DNA of 64,000 nucleotides, taken from Xenopus tropicalis (Eukaryota > Chordata > Amphibia > Anura > Pipidae). The DNA is taken from positions 34,763,701 to 34,827,700 of the forward strand of contig NC_030678.2 in NCBI RefSeq assembly GCF_000004195.4. Direction: 5' to 3'. This document shows, one piece after another, positions 52,985 to 64,000 of this stretch. Numbering within the stretch: position 1 is the first letter of the stretch; every line of letters begins with the position of its first letter. The position numbers and the translations under genes were made by a program. Below the pieces are notes generated by a model. The model was not told the DNA's origin, did no database searches, and was given only the letters and a program-made list of their open reading frames with translations.

Positions 52985-55599
52985 AGTGGTTGGGTAACAT
53001 ACAGGCACAAATTGGAAGGTACCTGGAATCCCAGAGTAGGACACGGAGATCAATTTGAGAGGGCACGAAACATAAGCACTCCAATGCTTGAGGTGGCTGG
53101 TTCTATTACAAGATATAGTTAGACAGGAATAATGAACCCTGTACAGTCGTTTCTCACCTAGGGAAGCCTGAATAGCTAGCACCTGTGAAATACGTATGAA
53201 ATATATATATATCAGTTTTACGTTAATGATAAAAGTGATTTTCCTGAACAGACCAAACTGTCTAATAACCTGAATAAATGAATCCAAGTATGGGCAGTGT
53301 CAATTAACTTTTAATGGAGCAGCTACTATATGGGAGAGACCAGGGAATACAAATACACATTCCAAACTAACTTTTTAAGGGGGTAGGTGATGTATTCGTA
53401 ATCTCACAATTCCCTAACTAATACAAGTTAATGTGGATAGTAACTCTATAACCCTGATGAATTAATCTATATATGCTTCCAATTGATGATATGCTCTATA
53501 CAGTCTGTGCCTTTGTTTTTATTCATATGATTCATGTACATAATTGGTGATTTTTTAGCAAATAAATAAAAGTTAAGATTTATCTATTTTATTAATTTTG
53601 CAGAAGTTTTGTGTCTACATGAACAACTTTGCAACCTGATTAATATAGGGCTGAAATCAGTGGTGTAGTCTTTTTCCCTCTACTTTGTGATTTCCCTTTT
53701 TGGAGTCATTCATTGTCTGTTCTAAATTACCTTTAGAGTGGCCTGCACGCTATATATGTTTCTGATATACCTGTACTTACAGGATGATGGGTACAGGGTT
53801 CATTCTCTTTTCTGGATTTTTCCAGGAAGGAGTTAAACCAGGGAATGGGGAAGGAGTTTTTTTTCAGGAAGGAGTTCAAACCAGGGAATGGGGGCAAGTA
53901 CCCCAGCTTGTTCAGCGTTTGTGTGTCCGTAATTGTCAACAAGACCCCACCAACCTCTAGTGCGGAAAATAACTTTTAGGTTATATGTGCCCTATGAATT
54001 ATTTGGGCCCCCAAATTTCCCGTAGATAGAAGTAAGTGTATAAAGGTGCATCTGTAAGTCTTCCTATGTAGAAGCACAGCCATTCACTCATTTGTATTCA
54101 GTTAGATGTATTTGTTAAGAATCTGTATGTTCGACAAAGACCATTGGTTACCTCTATCATATATATATATTTATATAAACCAACACTGTCAAAGACATAA
54201 AGCAACACACCCCTCCCAAGCACATGTCACAACATTGCTGATCACATTTTGTGTTTTCCATTGCAAATTCCTTTAGGGCAGTAAGTTTTGGCATTTACAT
54301 GGAATGGAACAAGAAAAACTGGCTTAGTTCTGCTGTAAATCTGTTGCTGGAATGGAATGGATTGTGCATATTCATTCAGTGTTTAATGCTAGAGTTACAT
54401 TGTATTGAATGGTACTTTCTAAATTCACAATTTCATCTTTCCATGAGCAATGTCAGCCACTCTAGTATAGCACAAATGTCGGATGAAGCACAGTTAGTTT
54501 TCATCTAAATGTTCTTCCCAGTAGAGAGGTCCAAACTGATTTCCATGGTTGTTTATAGGAAATGCAGTACTTGGGAGTTTGACAATTCATTTAGATTTAT
54601 TTTTTCGACAAGACCAATGGCACCTGGTTTGAATCAACATATGCAGTGCAGCAGGTGCCTTCTTCAAGCTGCCCCCCATTACACCCCCAGATGTGAAAAA
54701 ATATGCTGAATTGTAATATTCAGTGCTTAACAACCTGATGTACTCATTGCACAAGTTTCAATAGGCTAAGAATGCTACTCCAATCAGTTTTCAACTGCTA
54801 TAGTAGCCCATTACCCATCTTCCCTTGCACCTCTGTATTGGCAGTCAATGCAGAGCACTTTCTCATGGGGGATTGTTGCAATCATAATGCTTACTTTGTT
54901 GTCTTTAATTTCGTTTAATGGTATAGATTCCTTTTAGCACTAAGATGGATAAGGGTTACAAAGCAGAAACTGGCACACAGTTCCAATTGCTATGTGTTTT
55001 ACATCAGGCAACAGTAAGACATTTATGTTAAGAAAAGTGTAAATATACAGGGGATAGCATGATATGTAAGGGAAGGCAGATTGACAACTATCGTTTTGCT
55101 ATTCCTTGTCAGTCATTTCCTACTCCTTCACTGTTGGTTCTCGCTCCATGTACTAGTATTTTCACTTTTTTGGGGGATTATTTTTTTGTTTGTCATGGTA
55201 CAGAAACCTAACACACAACACAGAATAGAGCTAAAGATGATGATCTCTCACTGGACCCCCATTTTAATACTATTCGTATCATTGGTAAACTTTCTTTTGT
55301 AGGAAAGCCCATTCTGTGTTAGAATATGATCTGTGAACTGATAAAGATGTCCCTTTATTGATTTAATTGCTTACCACTTACAGCTTCTGAAAGGTGCAGC
55401 TTAGTAAATCTTTGCTGTTATTTTAAAAAGTGAGTTTAAGAAAATCTATTATATTATGTCATTAACAAGAGAATTTTCACTCATCCTCAATATGGGTCAA
55501 ACAGTCGTCAGTCTCAATAGTGTTCCATGCAATAGTACAAGGCAAAACAAGGCAATGCCCACTGTTTATTAATAGGCGTTATTCCTCAGTTGCTTGCCA
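52985..55599. other. No gene; small local duplication
   Basis: CAGGAAGGAGTTAAACCAGG followed by GAATGGGG at about 53823-53850 is repeated with one extra base at about 53865-53892. The rest is unclassified; open frames are short. Confidence 0.45.
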
Positions 55600-56530
55600 T
55601 CAAATAGAAGCTAAATAGGAATACATAGGTTATGTAACCCTATCCTCACCGCTTCTGGCACTTTTGACAGTGTTACACTCCACGTGTGGAGCTTACCTGA
55701 TGGCATGGGACAAACCTGAATCACTCCGCTGTGGTGTTGGGAGAGACTGGGTACCTGGTACTTATTAGCGCAGTGCCTCCACCTAGTGGGATCCGCGAGT
55801 GCACCTATGGGTGGCCCCACTAGGACCACTGATAATGCACACACAGGACTTGATAAACGAAATAACTTTTATCTGAAATAAAGCGGAAACTAATACACAT
55901 AACACTCCTATCAAAGTGGCAATAAGGGCCTTACTAACTATCTTTGCCAGCGCAAGCTATCTCACTAACTATGTAAAGTCATTTAGCTCAGTCCAAAGGA
56001 AACAGTCTATATACTGTAAATCTTCAAGCGCTCCTTTATTACTGTCACTTTAATTATACTCACTCCAGGGATCTCTTTGGGTGATTCACACAGAACCTTA
56101 AGGTGAGTCCAGCACCTACAGACATGCAGTGAGACTACTAGCCCCTTTAGCTACTGAGATGGGATCCCCTGCAGGTGTTTGTTCCTCCAGTCAGGACTCC
56201 TCATAGGATCTGTCTCTCCAGGTACAGGATCTGCCTTCCCTGTACCAGCCTGTTCCAAAGGACAGCTCCTTCTGGTGCTGCTCAGCTCTCTGAGCCCACT
56301 TGCAGCTTCTGGAGCTCTGGAACTTTCTTTCTCCTCCTCCTGACTTCCTCTACCAGGCTGTGGCTTCTAGGCTGCTTTGCAACTTCCTGCAGCCCTGGGC
56401 TTGCTGTTCAGCTTGTTGCTAGGCAGCAGCTCACCACACACAGACAGTCTCAGTGCCTGCTCCCCTACAGGGAACAGTTGCAGGAGGGGGATAAGTGCGG
56501 GGACCCAGCACTACCTCCCTACATTTATGT
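55600..56530. repeat. Possible retroelement LTR-like region
   Basis: A 930-bp GC-richer block with a 182-codon open frame (56175-56723) that is Ser/Leu/Cys-rich and domain-free. The block starts near TATGTAACCCTATCC and includes CACCTAGTGGGATCC and a CTGAAATAAAG word. I call it unclassified repeat-like DNA; no duplicated flanks found. Confidence 0.2.
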
Positions 56531-57468
56531 AAAAAATATGCAATTTACATCGATTCTGATGCTGCATCTGTATGTGTGTGAGACCCAGTATTGCTCGCGT
56601 CTGTCACTGTATCTTGCAATTAGTGATTCTCAAGCTTTCTTTCACAAAGGCCTTGCATGCTTATCACATCAATCTAATACAAAGTTGTGTTACTACCGCA
56701 ATTTCCGGCCAAGTGTTTTGTAAAACCCATTCCCATTGTAGCATGGAATATAAGTATAGAAGAAAAAGAATAGGTAGGAAAAGGTCCCTTGAAAATGAAA
56801 AAATAAACAATGAGATTGTCAGCATAGTACAAGCACACTAATGCTGTGGCTCCGTGATGAATGCACGGCTGAGATAAGCAATAAAAAGGGGAGTTGTGTG
56901 AGGACTCCAAGGCTAAGTAAAAGTATACAAATATGATGGAAGTGCAACAGATCTGACCAAATTAGCTAGCATTTCTTTAAATAAGTGTCTCCCGAGTGGG
57001 ACATTGGTTTCAGTCACAGGGCTTAGCCCTCCTCTGCCATTAGTTTTTATAGGAGAGAGATTGCCAAGCCACAACATTGGCCACAGGCTTAATCCTCCTG
57101 TGCTTACGGCTTTTAAAGGAGAACAATATGGCAGTCGATGATATAATTTCTATAAATACTTGCTCTACTAATATGCTCAGTGAACGGAATAATTATACTC
57201 ACCCTTTTCTAAGGGGTAAATGGATTGCTGCAAGATGCCACACCCTCTAAGAATGTCACAGGGACATTTGGGCCCTCTAGTCTTGTCAGAGCTATTTCTG
57301 TGCTAATTGTCAGACACAGCACTCATGTCCTAGTTAAATTAATATCCACTTACATGAAGGTATGCAGTGCTAATATATGGTGTATATGTGTATGTTACCA
57401 AGGATAAAGATATAAGATAAATAAACAGGGCAACAACATATACTGCAAAACAGTGCATATATATTGTA
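56531..57468. other. No gene; diverged tandem pair
   Basis: Copy 1 (about 57001-57067) and copy 2 (about 57074-57128) share ACATTGG, CACAGG..CTTA, CCTCCT.TGC and TTTTA.AGGAGA in the same order: an old duplication of about 65 bp. Confidence 0.5.
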
Positions 57469-57762
57469 CAGGCATGGGATCCCTTATTCGGAAACCCGAT
57501 ATCCAGAAAGCTCCGAATTATGGAAAGCCTGTCTCCCATAGACTCCGTTTTAATTAAATAATTAAGATTTTTAAAATTAATTTCCTTTTTCTCTGTAAAA
57601 ATAAAACAGTACTTTGTATTTGATCCCAACTAACATATAAATAATCCTTACTGGATGTAAAATAATCTTATTGGGTTTAATTAATGTTTTATTGATTTCT
57701 TAGTAGACTTAAGGTATGGAGATCCAAATTACGAGCATTCTGGATAACAGGTCCTATACCTG
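57469..57762 (-). mobile_element. Mariner-type miniature element, both ends present
   Basis: Ends CAGGCATGGGATCCCTTATT and GGATAACAGGTCCTATACCTG, each next to TA (57467-57468, 57763-57764). The interior carries the reverse complement of the family core (ATAAAACAGTACTTTGTATT). Confidence 0.87.
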
Positions 57763-59570
57763 TATATACATGCTGGGGAATTCCCTTGCATATCCATTTA
57801 TAATATAGTATACTGGTACTTTTTATGGTTGTTTTAATCTCTCCTCTGTATTTTTGGGGCAAGCAAAAGGTCAAAGATAATTTAAAAAAAAAATGTTATT
57901 ATGTTATTATTATGTTATTACTTATTGTATGGCATATTTTGCCATTTAATATGCTGCAAAATTGCGACAAATCCGGAAGTAAAAATACACCATTTAAAAG
58001 CTGTCGAGATGACGTAGCAGTCAATGGCAGGTGTTCCTTTCTACAACTGGAAGGATTTAGAGGTTTTCAGGATTTTTTGCCACTTGCATTATTCATGCTT
58101 TTTCAATTCTGATCTTTTAATAAATGACTAGACATTCGTGATTTTGGTGGAAATGAGTTTTGCTGTGGTTTCAAAAAATCTAAGACCATGAACCAAAACC
58201 ATGAAAATCCAATTGTTGATAAATATGCCCTTTAAATACTGACATATGGCACAATGTGGGGAATAATAAGTGAGTTTTTTTGTGACAAAGTACCATAATA
58301 ATAGTTTGTGGGACTGGCATTGCAATGCTTATTAGTGATTGGAATTAACAAACTTTGCCTTTGAGCCCTTACCCTGCTGGAACAGTGAATATACAGTATT
58401 TCCAACGTCATCAGCCACAATACAGCTGGAAGCATTTGTAACAGGGAGGATGTACAACTGGCGAGTCCCAGTTCTCTTGCAGAAACCACAAGAAAGTTTT
58501 AGGGCATGGAACATTTATGATGACACCGAGTGTCATCACAAGCTGAAGCTGGCGCCTGCTAACTGCTTTGAAGATAGATTTGTTAGCCTAATACCTCTCC
58601 TAAAGCCTGTGATTGCAAACTGAATACTGCACATACATCCACTTATAAATCTTAACTGCTTTCTACATTCTGAAATACAACAACCTTAATAAACTTTGAA
58701 TATCCTAAACATTTTTAATTAGCATGTAAGTTAGAGGAACTGTTCAGTGTAAAAATGAAACTGGGTAAATAGGCTGTTCAGAATATTTAGACAAAAATGT
58801 AATCTATCAAGGCCGAGTTTCTGGATGTCTATACTACTTCCTCCTTTACAGCTCTCTAACCTGGGCCATATGGGACATAACTGGACAGTTAGTTTTCATT
58901 TCAAACTGACCTGCAGGCTTACAAACTAATTGAACATTATGTCCCATGTGCCCCCCACCCTTTCAAAGTAATTGACTAGGATATCGGAGGGCTGCAAAGC
59001 AGGAAGTAGTGTTCTGGCTATTATGTTAGATATCTGTTCACTCCATCCTTTACAGACATTATTGGCTAACTAACTATATAAGAAACACAGCCTATACCAG
59101 CTTAGGTGTTTTTTTTACGGTGAGGGCAGTGAGGTTGTGCAATGCCCTTCTGTGACTCTTTCTACAACCAAAAGGTGACTGGAAAGGGGAGGGGAGTCAT
59201 ATATAAACCTTCTGAATCTTCCAATAACCACAAAGCTTATTTATACAAAGAAGGCAGTACATTGCAATCTATTTTCATGTCCTGGTCACACAAATGGGCA
59301 AATTACAGAAATTTAATGAATGAAGTTATTAAATGAAAACACATCAAAAATTCACTCATTTGGTAATGTTGGTAATCTTGTGTTCCCCTAGACCGAACAT
59401 CAGATCATACAAAGGCCCATGCAGATTCAAAAGGAAGCAACTTTACCAATTGCCCAATGGGATCTGTGCTAGACACTACTGTCCGGCTTTCCTGAAGTAT
59501 AATTGAATTATAACTGAACAGACAGCAATACACAACCATTTTAGCCCCCTAAACACAGACAGACATAATT
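57763..59570. other. No gene seen
   Basis: AT-rich unclassified DNA. The 94-codon frame at 58339-58623 and overlapping minus frames share one stretch but show no domain or splice context. Confidence 0.45.
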
Positions 59571-59781
59571 TAGATTGTAAGCTCTTCCTTCCTCTTGTCT
59601 CATTGACACTTAGCTTTTAATCTTTAACACAGCTGTACTTATTTGTATTCGTTATTGTAATAATGCCTGTTTGTTCAATAAATTTATTGTTCTGCTGTAC
59701 AGCACTGCGTACATAAGTAGGGCTATATGAATAAAAATATACATACATACATACACACACATACATACATACATACATAAC
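59571..59781 (+). mobile_element. Retroposon/LINE-tail copy with (CATA)n tail
   Basis: Starts TAGATTGTAAGCTCTTCC, contains GTACAGCACTGCGTACATAA and GCTATATGAATAAAAATATA, and ends in (CATA)n from about 59741. Same family as 29695. Confidence 0.82.
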
Positions 59782-60000
59782 AAGGCCCCCAAAAACTCTT
59801 GGAGGTTGATGTGCAGTCCCTAGTTCTTCAGATGGCAGCAACGATGGATGTGGATATGCTCCCATTATCAGGATTTCTTGCATTAATCTCTTTTTTTTCT
59901 ACAGGGCAAAAAAAAGGAAGCTTTATAAACAGTCTAGTTTATGTTGCCTCTATAGTTATATGTGAGAAACAGAAACTTTAAAATGATTTTTTGAATACAT

Positions 60001-60262
60001 TAGGGCTCAGTTACATCCACAGACGCAGTGGGCAACTTGTTCTTTTCAAGTAAATTACAATACTTGGGTCAAGATGCACTCATGGAACTTTCATATTGTT
60101 GTGCTCGGTGCCACTCTTCTGTTCCAAATAGCCCGCTGCTCCACATATTGACACAGGGGAACGCTTCAGCTACCACCACCTCCTGACTAGGTGGTAGCTT
60201 CAGGGTTCCCTTTGTTTAAATTGCACTTTGCTCATTGTGCCTGCAAATGTAAATGAGCCCTA
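60001..60262. mobile_element. Miniature element with AGGGCTCAGTTAC...GTAAATGAGCCCT ends
   Basis: The two ends are imperfect inverted repeats about 235 bp apart. A central CACCTCCTGACTAGGTGGTAG palindrome and GCTTCAGGGTTCCC word recall 52185-52290. Confidence 0.6.
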
Positions 60263-62143
60263 TTGTCTGAATTTTGGGAAAAGAAAGAAATAAAGAATGA
60301 AGAAAGAGATTAGGAGCTGACACACCTCCTGCTTATGTTCCAATGTCTCCTCCAGAATTTTATAGTTTGGAAAGCATTGTTGTGAAATATTTTTGGTGGC
60401 ATATTAGAAGGCAAAAAATAAGCCTAAGGGACCACACCCAAGAGATGTGTAATGTGTCGAGACAGTTCACTTTTTTTTTTGCTTAACTCATTATTTCTCA
60501 GCAAGGCCTGTATTGCTCTGTAGCAGAACACACAGAATGCTGTAGGTCCCTCTGGCTCAAAGAGGTTAAGCAAGAAGTCAGACAATGAAGTTACTTGCTG
60601 CACCTCTACCCATTTGTAACATGGGCCCTGCCCAGGTCTCCACCTTGGTAATAAAGTTGCCATGAATCCACGGCACACACCCAGGCTGTTTGCCAACACA
60701 TGTATTTTGCCTACATGAATGTAAACATGAACCCAGAAAACAGATTTCAGCCTTGGGTTGGAAGGATCTGTTGTGTCCCCCCTTTTTTCAGAAAGATGAT
60801 GTTTATGTTTAAGTTTACAATGTTAATGGAAAATAGTTTTCTGCATGGCACTAGACAAGAGGATGAAGATTAGTATGGGTGATGTCACTTAATGATTAAG
60901 TATGCCTTAATCAGCCGTTCCATGCATAAACTCCCAGCAAAACATGTCCTCTCGTGCCTGATAGTTTCATCATTCCTCCTCCAATCTTCTGTGAATCAGT
61001 TACATAAATGTATTACAGGTTTGGAAACCTGCAGTACAATTATCCCGAGGTCATCATTGTCATGGAATGGGGTGCCATACACACAAACACACACACATAT
61101 ATAGAACAGAAAGAAGGAGGGATGGTATTAGGGATATGGTTTTGGGGATTTTTGCATGACGTTTTCTAACATGCAACTATAAATGCCCTCTTTGTTCATG
61201 TGTAGAAAGAATGGTACATTTTCTTCTAAAATTAAATATGTCACTGTACAGAGAGGTTAGACTTCCTGGCAATTAAATATATTAGTTACTTGTACATAGT
61301 TAACTTTAATCAATCAATATACTGAAATGGAAACACGAGTATGTAAAATCCAGGAGAGGGCAGCCAAACCACTGATTTAGTCATTCAACCAAATGACCCA
61401 TTTATCCATAACCAGTGTAACCCCTCCCACTTCTATGCTGGCTGATTAAGCTCATAGACAAGGATTGATCAGATGTGGATCACTCTAATTATCATGTTTG
61501 TGTACAATACAAGAAGGGGTAATTGGCAAATGTTGTCAAAAATTTCTGAAGTGGTCTGTCATATATACATGTGTATGGCCAGCTTAAGACCATTAGAAAT
61601 GTTATGAGTGGTCATTTACTGAATGAGATGCGGTGTGCTAAGTACATTTTCAGGTGCAAGTGGCCATGTTTTTACCCACAATGCACCCTATTTTTTTTGC
61701 TATAATTCCAACATAATTGGGGCCACCTTATGCACATGGGTCAAAAGAGGGGACTGAATGGCACCAAGTGCAACTGCGTGGAACTACAAGGAGCACATTT
61801 AGGCACAGTACCTTTAATAAATGACATATAAATGCGCAATGGCTGTGGCAAACTTTGCCCTGCCAAGATTGTGCTCTAGGGTCATGAATGAGGTTGTGAA
61901 TGAGCCCAGTAGTAGCTCTGGGGTCATAAATGGGCCCAATAGTTGCTGCCATTTCTCAGCAGGTACTTCATTACTGGCAGTTTTAACCACAGTCCTCAAA
62001 CTGATCCTTTAAAAGACAGCCTCTACCTGGGCGCTGGGAATCTAATTATCTATCTTGCAAGGAACAAATATGGAGTAGCTTCCTTTTCCATGGTTGCCCT
62101 GTTTAGCTTAAGAAATAACAGTCTCATGTGGTTTCTAAATTAG
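60263..62143. other. No gene; element end and internal repeats
   Basis: GTGTATGGCCAGCTTAAG at about 61571-61588 is a single TTAA-type element end. At 61870-61945 TCATGAATGAG..., GTGAATGAGCCCAGTAG and TCATAAATGGGCCCAATAG are related words, a small degenerate repeat. No gene. Confidence 0.4.
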
Positions 62144-62420
62144 TGATGTGCAGATCAACAAAAAGTTAACCCACACTCAACCCTAACCAACCCGCTCCCA
62201 ACCCGACCCAGCAAGGCACTTCTTTTTTTAAACCCGTGGCTGAACTGCCCCATCTCTGACATTACAAAGGGAGTGGGGCAGGCATGTGTCTATAAATAGA
62301 GGCTGCAGGAAGTCGGTAAGGCGTGCTCAGCCTGAACCCGCCTGTGACCCGGAAATCCTGTGTGAATGTCAGCCCAAACCCGCTCAACCCATGGGTAAGC
62401 CCATGACTCCCATGAGTATT
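62144..62420. repeat. Dispersed repeat rich in AACCCG/CAACCC words
   Basis: Begins GATGTGCAGATCAAC, holds many CAACCC, ACCCGACCC and CTGAACCCGCC words, a TCTATAAATAGAGGC palindrome containing a TATA-like core (about 62290), and ends near ATGAGTATTGGGCCTGTC. It resembles a common Xenopus repeat; class unknown. Confidence 0.5.
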
Positions 62421-64000
62421 GGGCCTGTCTGTATATTACTATTGTAAATTACAAGCAGTTCAAGTGCAGTTCTTCCAGATACTTCCTAGTCTAGGGTGTT
62501 GCTCCGCCCCCTTATCTTTGCTGAGCTCTCCTTCTTCCCTGACTGTGCAGATGGTCCAAGAGGTGCCTACTGCATGTCCTTGCTGCCTCTTTGCCAATGG
62601 AAATTTATCAGGCACTTCTTTGACCATCTTCATTCAGGGTGGAGCTTCCCCTAGGGGTGCCACCTTTTTGAGGGCAAGAAGTGGGCATGTTGGGGTAGGG
62701 TATAGGTGTGTGAAGCAGGGGAGAAACTTATGAAATAGTGGGAATTACAAATGTACTGGCAATCATATTATGCAGTTACACAAAACAACAAATCAGGAAT
62801 TTGTTTAATCAGCATTGGTCAATCGCAAGTTAGAAAACACTATAGAGGAAGCTGCTTCTTTCATAGTTGTAAAGAAATTCCTCCTACCTAGCTGCTCACC
62901 TACCTGTTGGTGGGGTACACAAGTGGGCAGGGTTTCAGGTTGGTGTTTCTGCACCCACAGGTTTTTTGCTGGGGAGCCCAGTACCAACTAGTTACGCCAC
63001 TGTTAGAAAATAAAAGCAAAGGTCTAATCGATTGCAGTGGGTAATTGTAATATCATGTGGTCCTATAACTTCTTCATATATATTATACATATACAATTAA
63101 CTAAGTGGAACATTGAATTCATAATAATAAGCTGTGTATAGGTGAGCACATAACATTTCTATTAATGGGTGATGACTGAACAGCCAGGGGCATGGAGGGC
63201 AGGGTCTAGTATGTTAGAAATAAACCTCAGCATGTGATTAGGTATTCTGTATTAGGCAAACAAGCTCTTACCTCTTAATAAATTCTGCAATAAACTGAGG
63301 CCCGAGACAGACACTTACCTCCCAGATGAATAAAACTATATGTTAACAAGACCCATAATGAGAGCAGACAAACCAACATGTATTTTAAGTTAATTAATAA
63401 CTGTACGCAGTATTTGCTGTATAAAATAATAGACTTATTTTCTTGTTAATATAACGAACAAAAGATGTTGTGCCATTCCAATAATGAGACCACGTGGCAA
63501 AGACAGCACTGTAGCAGAGGTGAGAAAAAGATCCCATTGTAACTATGAACCCCAGCAAATCTAGTGTATTGTCTTTATAATAAATAATGGGTAATCAAAA
63601 GTCTTCATTACCTGCAGCAAAATCATTTCCAAATCTCTGGGAATATGAGCTGTTTTGTTTATAAGTTTTATTCTTTCAAGAACCCCCTTAGGGCCACAGG
63701 GCCCACTAAGCTTCATTTCCCCCCATGTTTCTACCCAGTGCTCCATCTTGACTTTGTGTTTCACCCGATTCACCGAAACTTCCCTGACCCAGACCGCACC
63801 TTCCTTCCCCGACTGTCACTAATTAGACCAATCACATTTTTCTCACACTTACTAATATAGAATGGGAAAAGGTGCAGAAAGAAAGGAACATCTCTTGAAG
63901 TCTGAGACGGTGTGACGAAACCCCAGGTTTATGTTCTTATTTGGTTTTTGGCATCTATAAAAGCATTTTGTGCAATGTTTCAGTACAAACACATCTCAGA
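62421..64000. other. No gene seen
   Basis: Unclassified. AACTAGTTACGCCACTG at about 62986-63002 is a probable dispersed-repeat end. The 104-codon frame at 62419-62733 lacks domains. Confidence 0.4.

Noticed and set aside
56175..56723. 182-codon plus-strand open frame
   Set aside because: Low-complexity Ser/Leu/Cys-rich product without a recognisable domain, in repeat-like DNA; no splice or promoter support.
58339..58623. 94-codon plus-strand open frame
   Set aside because: No family resemblance, no flanking splice signals, overlapping frames on the other strand.

Overview
This is a vertebrate nuclear genomic window, AT-rich and gene-poor, and most likely from a clawed frog (Xenopus). The assignment rests on the many short inverted-repeat elements that resemble dispersed Xenopus families: CAGGTATAGGACC mariner-type elements flanked by TA, GGCCATACACG elements with TTAA-type ends, TTAAAGG (T2/Kolobok-type) elements, and hAT miniature elements starting CAGGGATCCCCAACC. 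A SPIN-type hAT element and Penelope-like retroelements are also present. No prokaryotic features (operons, ribosome binding sites, CRISPR) are expected or seen.

Only one host protein-coding gene can be built with confidence. It has five exons on the + strand (42846-46466) with canonical splice sites and consistent phases, and encodes a 376-residue acrosin/trypsin-fold (S1) protein with a signal peptide. All ten expected cysteines, the catalytic His and the catalytic Asp are kept. The catalytic Ser is Arg, the specificity-pocket residue 189 is Lys, and the R-IVGG activation site is absent, so it reads as a secreted pseudoprotease. A 180-bp palindrome with three CRE-like octamers lies just before exon 1, introns 1 and 4 carry inverted-repeat elements, and an AATAAA lies about 175 bp after the stop.

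Region 26-36 kb is a repeat and transposon hotspot. From left to right it holds an 89-bp-unit minisatellite; a complete 1606-bp Tc1-like transposon with 210/203-bp IR/DR-type ends and an intact 340-codon transposase whose second catalytic Asp is Asn; one copy of a duplicated segment that has gained a 209-bp retroposon; a Penelope-like 3' end carrying a hammerhead-ribozyme-like motif; and a 5'-truncated Penelope-like retroelement (reverse transcriptase plus GIY-YIG endonuclease, 684-codon open frame). That element sits inside a 23-25-bp minisatellite, which supplies its present start codon. The second copy of the duplicated segment follows the minisatellite.

The rest (1-26 kb, 36-42 kb, 47-64 kb) is intergenic or intronic sequence holding scattered miniature transposons, simple repeats and fragments. 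One possible minus-strand 5' exon with a consensus splice donor ends at 6902. Most short open frames in the window lie in repeats or are shadows and are not called. Without alignment tools, repeat edges given without a target-site duplication are approximate.
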